Assembly: GCF_003628145.1 (NCBI RefSeq)
Contig: NZ_RBZV01000005.1
Coordinates: forward strand, 124,001 to 188,000
From: Trinickia fusca
Lineage (GTDB): Bacteria > Pseudomonadota > Gammaproteobacteria > Burkholderiales > Burkholderiaceae
Length of the DNA stretch: 64,000 nucleotides
Reading direction: 5' to 3'
A program made the position numbers and the translations under genes. The stretch's first letter is position 1. Every line of letters starts with the position of its first letter. Below the pieces are notes generated by a model that ran no database searches, was not told the DNA's origin, and saw only the letters and a program-made list of their open reading frames with translations. This document shows positions 46,582 to 54,626 of this stretch, one piece after another.

Positions 46582-47685
46582 ATGGCTAAGCAGCAAGCGC
46601 CTGCTAGGCTCGAGCGTAAAGCCACAGAGCTTCGCGACCTCGCGAGCCGCACAGCAAAGGCGGCTCTCACCGCCGCTCCAGACCGACAAACGGCTGTGCT
46701 CGACGCCGCCGAGCAAATCGGCCGCTTTGCCGACAATCTCGAACGTCGCGCAAAGAGTGCGCACACGGCGCCGGCAGTCGCCGAGCTTCCCTCGAATGCC
46801 ACCACTGACGAGGTTCAAAACTCAAGGCGTCGGCAAGCCATCCGAAGGGGCTCAGATGTGTACCTGCCGAGCTGGTCGGCGATGGCACAGGCTCTGCCGA
46901 ATCCGTTCCTCCGTTCCGCCTTGTTTTCCGCGGGCCGAAGCGTCCAAACTGACAATGCAAGCGTGCTGTCGGGCGACTCGACCTTGCTTGTGGCCGGAAA
47001 GGAAATTGCCTCGCTCCGGAACATGACGCTGACTTTCAGCGGATACGAGCTTTGCCAATTCGACCGACTCGTCTACGCGACGTGCCTCGACTATTACCGC
47101 AAGGCGCCCCTTTGCCCCGAAGATAGTCTCCGTCACGTACGAACGACGTTCTACGAGTTCGCGCGTCGAATGGGAAATGAATACAGCGTGAAAGCGCACA
47201 GGGCCGTTCGAGCAAGTCTTCTGCGCCTGAGCTTTGCTCAGATGCGTCTGCGTTATAACCGCATGAACATCGAAGTACCCAAGCTATTGTCCGTAACATT
47301 CGAGGACGGCGGACTGGGTGAGGATTTCAAAGGCAGTGATGCGCTACTTCTGCGGGTGACAACATCGGTAGCGGAACTCTTCGGACCCGGCGCATGGACA
47401 GCCGTCGACAATGAAGCCGTTCGATATGACGGGCTGAGAGGCTGGCTCGCAAGCTTCTATGCGGGGCATGCTGGGCCTATGTGGCTGCCCATCGAGCGGC
47501 TATATCTCCTCTCCGGTTACACGTCCCATATGCGAAATTTCAGAGCGAGCCTCGTTCGCGCCTTGGAAAAGCTTAAGGACCCACGAACACCTGCATGCAG
47601 CCGGGTGGCGCGCTTCGAATTCTCGACGGACGGCACGAGGGTTCGCGTTGTTCGGTCTGAATGGAGCACTCACAGCAACGATTGA
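46582..47685 (+). CDS. TrfA-like plasmid replication initiator
   Basis: A 367-residue protein. After a helical N-terminus (LERKATELRDLASRTAKAAL), the core runs NPFLRSALFSAGRSVQ, then LTFSGYELCQFDRLVYATCL and EYSVKAHRAVRASLLRLSFA, matching the TrfA/winged-helix replication initiator layout (FLRSALF followed by G-x-L-x-Q-x-D-x2-V). The ATG at 46582 has AGGGG upstream; a longer frame from 46522 is rejected. Iterons lie upstream. Inside a chromosomal transposon it suggests captured plasmid DNA. Whether it is active here is unknown. Confidence 0.75.
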   Translation: MAKQQAPARLERKATELRDLASRTAKAALTAAPDRQTAVLDAAEQIGRFADNLERRAKSAHTAPAVAELPSNATTDEVQNSRRRQAIRRGSDVYLPSWSAMAQALPNPFLRSALFSAGRSVQTDNASVLSGDSTLLVAGKEIASLRNMTLTFSGYELCQFDRLVYATCLDYYRKAPLCPEDSLRHVRTTFYEFARRMGNEYSVKAHRAVRASLLRLSFAQMRLRYNRMNIEVPKLLSVTFEDGGLGEDFKGSDALLLRVTTSVAELFGPGAWTAVDNEAVRYDGLRGWLASFYAGHAGPMWLPIERLYLLSGYTSHMRNFRASLVRALEKLKDPRTPACSRVARFEFSTDGTRVRVVRSEWSTHSND

Positions 47686-47796
47686 ACGCTCCGACAAAGT
47701 TCTTCGTCGTGTTGGGCAAAGCCGAGTTCCCACCGCATGCTCAGGACGGCCTAAATGCGACATCACCGCGTGGAATGAAGCTGCTTCGAATGGGCG

Positions 47797-47949
47797 TTCT
47801 TCGCTGCTACGCGACAGAATTGACGGTTTCTGTGACGCCACGCGACAAATGCGGGGGTTCAGCGGGACGTTCTTCGCTGGAACGCGACAACGCCCGCACG
47901 CCACTGCGGCATGAGTCATTTCTTCGCTGCTACGCGACAAAATTGTCGA
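47797..47949 (+). repeat. Second repeat family downstream of the replication gene
   Basis: TTCTTCGCTGCTACGCGACA recurs at 47797 and 47920, with a variant TTCTTCGCTGGAACGCGACA at 47870 and a half copy (ACGCGACA) at 47840. The last copy continues into the inverted repeat CGACAA-AA-TTGTCG. Spacing is irregular (73 and 50 bp). Frames across it are produced by the repeat and are not genes. Copy-control or partition sites are possibilities. Confidence 0.7.
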
Positions 47950-48554
47950 GGCATGGCTCATCAAATAACTGAACGCCCCCGGGGGAGAAGTTTCTCAATG
48001 AGCTGCGGGACCGGGCTGCGTCGCTGGCGGATGCGCCGAACATGCGGGAGCATGCTTGAAACATTGCGCGGAATGATTGGTGAACTCCCAACCATGCCGG
48101 ACTCGAGAGGCTTTGGTCAGAAGTTCTCACATTATGCTTCCGCACCGACTGAAGAGCCTTATCTAGCAATAACCAGGTTCTCGGGTTATGTGTTCGTCTA
48201 CAGGCGAGACGCCGGGCCCATGCCCCCGGTGCGGGGCATTTGATGCTCCGCTACAGTCGCTGCCTATTGCGGCCCCGACCAGCACGAGGTGGTGCTCGTC
48301 CTTCTTATTGAGACAGATTGCGTGGGACCGCAAGGCACGGTCGCCAGACATTTTATGAGATGCTCGGTATTGCCACGCAGCACTGCCCGCTACTGGCCCG
48401 CAGGTTGTACTTCGGCATTCGCACGGCCGCCGCCAGCAGACCACCCTGTCTATTTCCCATTCGAACCGATTCGGCCCACCTCCTTGCGAGGCGCGTGACG
48501 CTTGTGCTATCTATTCGCCCCTCAATACAAAAAACTACCGAGGGCGTTAGCAGA
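47950..48554. other. 605 bp with only gene remnants
   Basis: A short plus-strand piece (MAHQITERP, then one frame over GEKFLNELRDRAASLADAPN, about 47952-48059) reads like a small protein interrupted at a C/G run near 47980. No other gene can be supported. Confidence 0.35.
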
Positions 48555-49135
48555 ATGAGACGTACTATCTAAAAATCGGCGATAAATCATCGGCCGGCGG
48601 GACTGTAACAGAGGGCATACCACAGACCACCCACTACGGCACCGAACTCACTTTCATCGGGGCACAAGTCGCTTGTCCTGCGTGCAAATCGGTCGGTCAC
48701 ATTGTCGCGAAAGGTCCGCGCTGGCCCGGGTCGATTATGGGCTTGGAGCCCGCGCTGGAAGGAGACATCTGCGTATGCAAGTGTAGCCCGGCGCCGGTAA
48801 TGCTTCCCTCCCAGTCCGATATGTATGAGAGCTTCGAGAGCCATGAACTGGCGAGCATGGGCTACGGACCCGCAGGCAACTACCTGGCCGACGAGCCGGC
48901 AACCGAGCACTGGATTCGGTTTTCCCTGAGCGATGCGGGCAGTTGCGAAGGCTTGCGTTGCCGTGCCCACTTCGCCGACGGCTCAGTCGAAGAAGGTGTG
49001 TTCGACGCCGACAACAAAGTCCATTTCGACCGCCCCAACGCCTCAGCATGTCAGAAGGTCGACGTGGTACTAGATGGCGGTCAGACGAGCGGCCAGTCGG
49101 TGATGGGCAACATTCTAATTGCGATGGTGGGGTAA
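48555..49135 (+). pseudogene. PAAR-domain protein with frameshift at its start codon
   Basis: From 48557 the frame reads ETYYLKIGDKSSAGGTVTEG, then GAQVACPACKSVGHIV and LEGDICVCKC, a PAAR domain that caps the type VI secretion spike, followed by a ~100-residue extension ending ILIAMVG. The expected start ATG is at 48555, but ATGAGACG puts it one base out of frame; ATGAAGACG would give MKTYYLKIG. No other good start exists before the domain. It is a single-base deletion, an assembly error, or a recent null. The downstream gene begins 2 bp after its stop, as expected for PAAR plus cognate effector. Confidence 0.7.
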
Positions 49136-49137
49136 AG

Positions 49138-49935
49138 ATGGCGGACACGACAGCAAGCAAGAACACGGTCGCCAGCGGCTCGTTCAATACCCAGCAGGTT
49201 CATGACATCAAGAGTGGCCTGCTGGAAGCAGCCATCGCGGACTACGAAGCAATCGCCACGACCTTCGCTGTCAACGCAATCAGCGATGACAAGGTCCGCC
49301 AGCAATATAGCAAGCACATCAAGGAAATCTCCGACCAGGTGAGGCAGGAGGTTGCCAACGGCAACATGACCGTAAAAGAGGGTGCCGAATATTGCAGCCA
49401 ACTGCGCGACAAGCTTTTCGTCGAGTATCGAAAGTATACGTCCGCCGTCGGAGTCGCGCAGGCAGAGGCACTGAAGCTCAAATCCAGAGGATTCGACTAC
49501 TACCTGAACAAGTACGCCCAGGCCCAGTTCGGCAAGGACTTCGACGTGCTGACGATGGAAGAGCGCAACGCCGTCTACTACACGGTGCTGAAGAAAGCGG
49601 GCGGCGCTAATGCCAATGTCTCGGCCAAGGTCCGCCGGTTACAGGTCAGCGCCCGAGTCGCCATCCTATTCACGGCTATCATCGCGACCGGCGAGATTGT
49701 TGGCGCCAAGGACAAAGTGAAAGAGGCCGCCCGACAGGGAAGCATCATCGCGGGCGGCATGATTGGCGGAAGCCTTGCAGGGCTCGCTGTTTCATTCATT
49801 TGCGGCCCCGCTGAGCCCGCGTGCGCTATCGCGCTGGTCTTCATCGGGAGTAACCTGGGAGGAATGGCGGCCGAAGCGGGAAACGACATGTACCAGGAAG
49901 AACTGCCTGTTTTCATGCACTGGATGAACGACTAA
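49138..49935 (+). CDS. Candidate type VI secretion effector with glycine-zipper helices
   Basis: A 265-residue protein encoded right after the PAAR gene. The first ~185 residues are helical (HDIKSGLLEAAIADYEAIAT, LKLKSRGFDYYLNKYAQAQF). The end has three hydrophobic segments with small-residue spacing (VAILFTAIIATGEIVGA, IIAGGMIGGSLAGLAVSFIC, ACAIALVFIGSNLGGMAA). This layout suits a pore-forming or membrane-disrupting toxin. The start at 49138 is preferred over a longer frame from 48943 inside the PAAR gene. Toxicity is inferred from context. Confidence 0.6.
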   Translation: MADTTASKNTVASGSFNTQQVHDIKSGLLEAAIADYEAIATTFAVNAISDDKVRQQYSKHIKEISDQVRQEVANGNMTVKEGAEYCSQLRDKLFVEYRKYTSAVGVAQAEALKLKSRGFDYYLNKYAQAQFGKDFDVLTMEERNAVYYTVLKKAGGANANVSAKVRRLQVSARVAILFTAIIATGEIVGAKDKVKEAARQGSIIAGGMIGGSLAGLAVSFICGPAEPACAIALVFIGSNLGGMAAEAGNDMYQEELPVFMHWMND

Positions 49936-49950
49936 ACGGAGCGCCGAAAA

Positions 49951-50175
49951 ATGTCGACGCCAATATTCGTAGTTCTTTTCGTGCTCTTCGTCGGTGCCGC
50001 CGCCGTGATTATCATCAATCTCACCGGCGACCCGGGCATCGACTACTGGGACCTCGACGGGGAGAACAAGCCTCCTTTATCCAAGCTCGACGTCCTGAGA
50101 AATAAGCCGGTGTTCTACGGTGCCGGAGCGGTGCTCATCGGAACCTTCATTGCTTACCTGTTGGTACGCCACTAG
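49951..50175 (+). CDS. Small two-helix membrane protein, candidate immunity protein
   Basis: A 74-residue protein with helices at both ends (FVVLFVLFVGAAAVIIINL and VFYGAGAVLIGTFIAYLLV) and an acidic periplasmic or cytoplasmic loop. It begins 15 bp after the candidate toxin. A small inner-membrane protein in this position is the usual form of immunity to a membrane-acting effector. Confidence 0.6.
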   Translation: MSTPIFVVLFVLFVGAAAVIIINLTGDPGIDYWDLDGENKPPLSKLDVLRNKPVFYGAGAVLIGTFIAYLLVRH

Positions 50176-50841
50176 ATGAAGGTCGTCGCTATGAAGACGC
50201 AATACATCGCACCGATGTCGCTTTGGCTCGTGGTGCGCAAACGGTTCCTAGGCACGGGCCTCTTCATCGAGCCCGCGTGGGTTGGTTCGGGGGAGAAGTG
50301 CGGGCCAGTGGTCTTTGTCTCGCGCGTTCTCGCGGAATCGTATGCCTATCTCCGAAACAAGTACCACGGACCAGACGATAGCGACACTTGGAAAGTCGTC
50401 GCATTGCAAGACTTTGACTTACTGGACCATGCTCGGGGCGTCGACGGACCGCTTTACTGCATGATGGCCTTTGGGTTCTCCATGGAAGACGCAGACAGCG
50501 TAATCTGCATCAACGCTCCTCGTCTCCGTTATGTGCCTCTTCCGTTCGACGTGCCGGACGGCGCGCACGGCATCACGTTCGCGTTCGGTCAGTGGGTCTT
50601 CGATTTCATGCGCGGAGAGTGGGCCAGGCTCGGCTTGCCAGAGTTCGACAGGGAACTGGAGGCCACAGATGAACTCGACGCATTGAGCATCACCGAGCCG
50701 GTGCAAACGGCCATAGGCCGCTTGAATGTCTGTCAGGAGCCATCGCATAAACCGGGACTATGGGCGGTGTTCAGTACGCGGCAGCAGATGTGGGTGTCGG
50801 CATGTGAGGCTCACGCTGCGGTCAGTCGACCACTTCATTGA
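50176..50841 (+). CDS. Hypothetical protein of the PAAR cassette
   Basis: A 221-residue soluble protein whose ATG directly follows the preceding TAG; a second ATG is at 50191. Stretches such as GPVVFVSRVLAESYAYLRNK and DFDLLDHARGVDG are well formed but give no family. It may be a second immunity protein or an adaptor. Confidence 0.55.
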   Translation: MKVVAMKTQYIAPMSLWLVVRKRFLGTGLFIEPAWVGSGEKCGPVVFVSRVLAESYAYLRNKYHGPDDSDTWKVVALQDFDLLDHARGVDGPLYCMMAFGFSMEDADSVICINAPRLRYVPLPFDVPDGAHGITFAFGQWVFDFMRGEWARLGLPEFDRELEATDELDALSITEPVQTAIGRLNVCQEPSHKPGLWAVFSTRQQMWVSACEAHAAVSRPLH

Positions 50842-50935
50842 GCTAGCGCACTCGTCGAAGACTCTGTTGCAGAGACGCCGCTGTCGAACAAAGCTACGCC
50901 GTACAAAGCCAGCCACATAGGCAGGCACTCATACG

Positions 50936-51277
50936 CTATCGCTCGTCAGCGTCTTTCGCGCCAAGGTTCGCCATAATCGACGGCTTTACACGCTTGCGCT
51001 CAGCCTTCGACAGGCGCCCCCATGCCAGCACCACATCCGCAAGGTCGTCGTCGTCGCAGTAAAAGTAAGCCGTGGGCACGCGTAGCGTTTGAGCAAGCTT
51101 CACGACAATGAGAAACGGCGGTTCGTGAACCCCTGTCTCATAGCGACTCATCCGGACGCTTGCCGTTGCTTCATCGAGCCCAATTTTCACACCAAGCCTG
51201 TCTTGAGGAATGTCCGCGCGCAGACGCGCTGCTCGCAAGCGACGTCCCAAGACGGTAGTGGGCTCCTTTTTCACCAT
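50936..51277 (-). CDS. XRE-family transcriptional regulator
   Basis: A 113-residue protein with a lambda-repressor-type helix-turn-helix (LGRRLRAARLRADIPQDRLG, DEATASVRMSRYETG, residues ~10-60) and a short C-terminal extension (KLAQTLRVPTAYFYCDDDDL). The ATG at 51277 is chosen; the frame continues upstream but across operator-like repeats. Two near-palindromic repeats just upstream suggest autoregulation, and it is divergent from the DUF4189 gene. Confidence 0.8.
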   Translation of the reverse strand: MVKKEPTTVLGRRLRAARLRADIPQDRLGVKIGLDEATASVRMSRYETGVHEPPFLIVVKLAQTLRVPTAYFYCDDDDLADVVLAWGRLSKAERKRVKPSIMANLGAKDADER

Positions 51278-51279
51278 CC

Positions 51280-51329
51280 TACGAATATCGTAAGATTGCG
51301 TTGAAATTTCTCTACGAAATTCGTAAGAT
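51280..51329. promoter_or_regulatory. Paired operators upstream of the XRE gene
   Basis: TACGAATATCGTAAGAT (51280-51296) and TACGAAATTCGTAAGAT (51313-51329) differ at two of 17 positions, are 33 bp apart (three helical turns), and each contains a near-palindrome TACGAA..TTCGTA. They sit immediately upstream of the regulator's start codon. Confidence 0.65.
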
Positions 51330-51441
51330 GGCTCGGATTCACGCCTCCGGCGTCCACGCACGCGTTCAGTTGCTGTCTGTTGTAACGTGGGATTCGCTTT
51401 CGGAGGTTGGGTCTACGGGGTTAGTTTGAGGCCTACATAAA

Positions 51442-51960
51442 ATGTCAAAGACGTTCAAATCGTTGGTTTGGGTTTCCGTTTTGCTTGCCTTTTCGGAGCC
51501 GACCTTTGCATTCACATCGATGTCGGCAGTTCCTGGCGACAATTCCACGTTGTATCGAGCGAGCAATTTCGATACGCAGGCAGCAGCGGATAAGGCAGCC
51601 TTAACGGGTTGCCGGACGGCAGCGCGGAGTGGCGGTCACGGCAAAACCGCTAAAAAATGCGCGGTGTTGAGCCGCAGCCGGGGGCCTGGGTATGGCGCCC
51701 TCGTTTGCGGTGATGGGGGATGTACGTGGAGACTCGGCTACGAATCCGCGCAAGCAGCCGTGGATGCGGCGTACGAGGGATGCGGTGCAAATTACAAGAA
51801 CTGCCAGCAGACAAACATTGATTCCTGGCTAGACACCGCGGGCTTCCCAAGTGAGGTCGAAGCACAACCTCAAGTGCAGCAGCAACCGTCTATGAGCGAT
51901 ATTTACCGGGCGCGCTGGTGCGCGCAGCAGAACGTGCCTCCGTCGCAGTGCGGTCAATGA
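51442..51960 (+). CDS. DUF4189-domain exported protein
   Basis: A 172-residue protein with a signal peptide (MSKTFKSLVWVSVLLAFSEP ending near TFAF) and a DUF4189 domain (YRASNFDTQAAADKAALTGC, GCTWRLGYESAQAAVDAAYE) with several cysteines likely paired in the periplasm. Ends in a short Gln/Pro-rich tail with two more cysteines. DUF4189 proteins are small periplasmic proteins of unknown role, common in this genus. Confidence 0.75.
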   Translation: MSKTFKSLVWVSVLLAFSEPTFAFTSMSAVPGDNSTLYRASNFDTQAAADKAALTGCRTAARSGGHGKTAKKCAVLSRSRGPGYGALVCGDGGCTWRLGYESAQAAVDAAYEGCGANYKNCQQTNIDSWLDTAGFPSEVEAQPQVQQQPSMSDIYRARWCAQQNVPPSQCGQ

Positions 51961-51998
51961 TTGAGGCGGCCCTATCCGCTCGTTGCGAAAGCTAAACC

Positions 51999-52658
51999 AT
52001 GTTCGACATTATTTTTGGAGCGGCGCACGCCATCTACATCGCGGGCGCACTGGTCGGAAGCGTCATCCTGTGGCCGGACCAGACTTACCCACTTCACAAA
52101 GCCCCCGAGGAACGCGAAATGGTGGAAGTCGCCGGCTTTCATCCGCAGTGGTACAAGGCGGACTCAAAGTGCCATTACACGGGCCTCATCGTCCCGTACG
52201 TGCGCGACTGGCCCGAAACAGTGCGCCACGGCCAGGAGGAAGAGGTCCTTCCGCCCGACCTCGAGCATACGGCCGGACATGCTGTCATCTTGGACAGGAA
52301 GACCTGCCCGGGCAAGGAAGACGAGAAAGTTTTCCTGGTGGACGCAGTCGAGCGCAATTTCGGCGCCCTTGGCGGCGGCACGGACTTCCACTTCGACGAC
52401 CCGGACACCATCAAGCCAGAGTACAAGCCGAAGTGGTTGCCGCAAGTCATGCAACGCATTGAGCGCATAGCTGAGCACGACGAGAACGCCAAGGACCTGC
52501 TCGAGACAATCACCGCACTCGAGCATGACCGCTCGGCGATGGCGCAGGTTGCGGTAGCAGCATCTAGCGCTACCGCGGCTGACGCTGGCATGGCAGCACC
52601 GGCAAGTGCGCCCGTGTCAGCAAGTGAGCCAGTCACGCCGACCGCCAAGACCGACTGA
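51999..52658 (+). CDS. Hypothetical membrane-anchored protein
   Basis: A 219-residue protein with an N-terminal hydrophobic helix (IIFGAAHAIYIAGALVGSVI), a soluble middle part (GFHPQWYKADSKCHYTGLIV), and an Ala/Pro/Ser-rich tail (from about residue 180) of the kind seen in disordered linkers. It starts 38 bp after the DUF4189 gene. Family is not recognised. Confidence 0.55.
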   Translation: MFDIIFGAAHAIYIAGALVGSVILWPDQTYPLHKAPEEREMVEVAGFHPQWYKADSKCHYTGLIVPYVRDWPETVRHGQEEEVLPPDLEHTAGHAVILDRKTCPGKEDEKVFLVDAVERNFGALGGGTDFHFDDPDTIKPEYKPKWLPQVMQRIERIAEHDENAKDLLETITALEHDRSAMAQVAVAASSATAADAGMAAPASAPVSASEPVTPTAKTD

Positions 52659-52892
52659 GCGGCGTCAACGCAGGCCGTTCTAAAAATACGTCGCGTGACC
52701 GCGCGATGCCGCATTGCGGCCTAGCTCGCGAAGGCGGCGCTGAAAGCCGCCGCCTTTGGCCGCTCACCTTGCCTTCGGTGAGAACGCACACTGGTTGTCG
52801 GTCATGCTCCCTGACGAGTTCGTTCGAACGACAGACAGGCAGGCAGTTCCCGCATGCGACTATAGGTACGCGAGTGAACCGTGACGCGAGTT

Positions 52893-53096
52893 TCAACCAG
52901 GTTTGTGGCGAAGCACCGCGCGATATCGTTCCAACTCCCTCTTGAGCAAGTCTATTTCGGCTTGCATGCCAGCCGCTCGCCGCAGGAGCTGGCCGACTTC
53001 GTGCCAGTAGGCATTTCCCAAATCGCCATCCGCCATAGCGAGTTCGTGAATCTTCTGAAGCGCAATCTCAAGGTCCAAATTACTTTGCGGGCGCAT
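52893..53096 (-). CDS. Small coiled-coil hypothetical protein
   Basis: A 67-residue protein (MRPQSNLDLEIALQKIHELA to KRELERYRAVLRHKPG) with a helical, heptad-like C-terminus. The ATG at 53096 is preferred over a longer frame to 53180. It is the last of three or four small minus-strand genes near the right end. Confidence 0.6.
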   Translation of the reverse strand: MRPQSNLDLEIALQKIHELAMADGDLGNAYWHEVGQLLRRAAGMQAEIDLLKRELERYRAVLRHKPG

Positions 53097-53166
53097 ATGG
53101 TCTTTCCTGTGTAGTGACGAGCGCCAGCCTGCCCGCCGGCGCGGACACGTTCTGTATCTGCGGGTA

Positions 53167-53547
53167 TCAACAATTCGCATTCCTACCTCCTGCGCCGTTT
53201 TCCGCTACCAGCAGCAATGCACGTGTGCGCTTCATCACCCACGCTATCTCAGCGGGAGAAAAATTCCACTCGCCGGCCGTCACCTTGCGGTTCACGCTCC
53301 TTTCGACTTTTGAGAACGCATCGGAAAACGACCAACCGAACTGACACATCTTTCGTGACGCGTACGCCGATAGCTGGCGCGCGAAGTCTTCGCAGACCTC
53401 GTAGCGCGTCAGCAACTCGTCGTCTGCGAGACCCGTGTAATACCGCCCGTCCTTCTCTCGGACGAGAACCTTGGGCTGCGCACCGGGCACAACTCCAGGT
53501 GCCAGCTCTCTCGGGAAATCCTCAGGAACCACGTGTCGTCTGCTCAT
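53167..53547 (-). CDS. Small Burkholderia-type hypothetical protein
   Basis: A 126-residue protein starting MSRRHVVPEDFPRELAPGVV with GGAAGG upstream. VREKDGRYYTGLADDELLTR and the C-terminal AEIAWVMKRTRALL resemble small proteins that recur in Burkholderia mobile DNA next to BPSL0761-type genes. Function is unknown. The frame continues upstream through the damaged neighbouring gene. Confidence 0.65.
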   Translation of the reverse strand: MSRRHVVPEDFPRELAPGVVPGAQPKVLVREKDGRYYTGLADDELLTRYEVCEDFARQLSAYASRKMCQFGWSFSDAFSKVERSVNRKVTAGEWNFSPAEIAWVMKRTRALLLVAENGAGGRNANC

Positions 53548-53550
53548 CAC

Positions 53551-53829
53551 CTTCCCACTAACTGCGAATGTCATCAGCATCGCTCCGGCCGGGGGCTTCT
53601 TTGGCACCCCTGCTGTTAAGCCAGACCGCGGGTATTTCGGTGCGGCCCAGATTCTAGGTAATGCTGTGGCCGACACATCGAGTTCGACGTCGAGGGGGGA
53701 GTCCCTGAGCTAGCCAAGCGCCACTGTCTGTACAAGGCCGCCAATGGTTATCTCATCGGCCGACGCGAGCATCTGCAACAGCTCTCGGGTATCCGTAACG
53801 GCTTTCGTGCGCTCATGTGGGGTCGTCAC
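53551..53829 (-). pseudogene. BPSL0761-family-like gene with in-frame stop
   Basis: From the GTG at 53829 the frame reads MTTPHERTKAVTDTRELLQM, then ADEITIGGLVQTVALG and a TAG (53710-53712), after which the same frame continues LRDSPLDVELDVSATALPRI through AGAMLMTFAVSGKV. The first part matches the BPSL0761 small-protein family. Reading through the TAG joins it naturally to the rest, so one codon appears to have become a stop. Its start overlaps the end of the upstream gene by 17 bp. Confidence 0.55.
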
Positions 53830-54217
53830 CACGAGCTCCGTCAAGAAGACGTTCGGTGACGTCGGTGTACGACGTCACCTCGTACAGTTCGCACCACCGC
53901 ATCCAGACGTACTCAACATTCAATGACGTGCCTTTCCTGCCGACCAGCTCATAAATACGTCCCGTTTGCGTCGTACCCTGTAAGGCGACGGGGTCGAACG
54001 TCACTATCGGGGAGCTGACGCGCCCGGACGAATCAAACATATCCACGCCAACAAAATGCCGGTCCCCATCCTCGGTCTCGAATATGCGCCATCGAGACAA
54101 CGGAATCTTCGGCATTTCGGAAGCGGGGCGTGGTTTCCATATGGGCATCGCAGTCTCCCATTTCCATCCGGTCGCTTTGGCCAGTTGCTGAATCGACATG
54201 CCCGCGTCGAGCGTCAC
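53813..54217 (-). CDS. Hypothetical protein
   Basis: A 134-residue protein from a GTG at 54217, or 128 from the ATG at 54199. It has a soluble fold with motifs RWRIFETEDGDRHFVGVDMF, GRVSSPIVTFDP and TQTGRIYELVGRKG. Proteins of this type are common in mobile DNA of Burkholderia but uncharacterised. It is the gene nearest to the right end of the transposon, separated from the terminus by ~410 bp without genes. Confidence 0.6.
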   Translation of the reverse strand: MTLDAGMSIQQLAKATGWKWETAMPIWKPRPASEMPKIPLSRWRIFETEDGDRHFVGVDMFDSSGRVSSPIVTFDPVALQGTTQTGRIYELVGRKGTSLNVEYVWMRWCELYEVTSYTDVTERLLDGARGDDPT

Positions 54218-54473
54218 AAGTGGCGCGTGTCACAGATGGGATTTCGCATCTTTTCAAGCTATGGACACCAGCTGTTTCGCGAGGCCTTCGCAGACGAGCC
54301 AGCGTTCGCGTCGCTTTTCATCGGTTTGTTTCGCGTGTCCAGATTGGCATGGGAATCTCCTTGTCCCTGGCGGGCTGTCACCGTCGGTTCGAGCTTCCCC
54401 TCCGGCGCCGCTCCCTTGAGCGGTTCTTCCATGCTAGTCGCAACTTTGTTGCGTAAAAGCGGAAAACGTAGAC

Positions 54474-54626
54474 TGTTTTATCGGTGATTTTGGCGGACGC
54501 CTTATGCTTTATTTTCTACCGGTGGGCCGGCTTATGGTTTACTGCGAGGAGGGCGACTGACGATAGGGCCGCCATCCGCGGACAGCTTATGCTTTATTCC
54601 GCGGGCAGGTTAAGGCTAACGGCACA
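54474..54626 (+). repeat. Transposon right end with TnsB-type motifs
   Basis: CTTATGCTTTATT occurs exactly at 54501-54513 and 54586-54598, with a variant CTTATGGTTTACT at 54531-54543 and a weaker TGTTTTATCGG at 54474. The terminus is TAACGGCACA (54617-54626). Several sites in one orientation are typical of the longer-array end of Tn7-like elements. Confidence 0.8.

Larger units (their letters stand above)
1810..54626. mobile_element. Tn7-like transposon carrying a defence island
   Basis: The element begins TGTGCCGTTA at 1810 and ends with the exact inverse, TAACGGCACA, at 54626. It is flanked by a perfect 5-bp direct repeat (CCGCT) and spans 52,817 bp. Its transposition genes are a TnsA-TnsB fusion, TnsC and one TniQ/TnsD, all on the minus strand and transcribed towards the left end. 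Tn7 itself has the opposite layout, with tns genes reading inward. AT-rich motifs related to CTTATGCTTTATT are repeated near both ends as expected of TnsB binding sites. No Cas gene or CRISPR array is visible, so targeting is presumably by the TniQ/TnsD protein. The cargo is described in the individual entries. Confidence 0.93.

Noticed and set aside
47500-47964. Minus-strand frame with repeated ILSRSSEE
   Set aside because: The peptide repeat is created by the DNA repeats at 47797-47949 and the frame runs antisense into the replication gene.
1810-54626. CRISPR-associated transposon
   Set aside because: A TnsAB fusion raised this, but no Cas gene and no regularly spaced repeat-spacer array is visible; the 22-bp iterons have no spacers.
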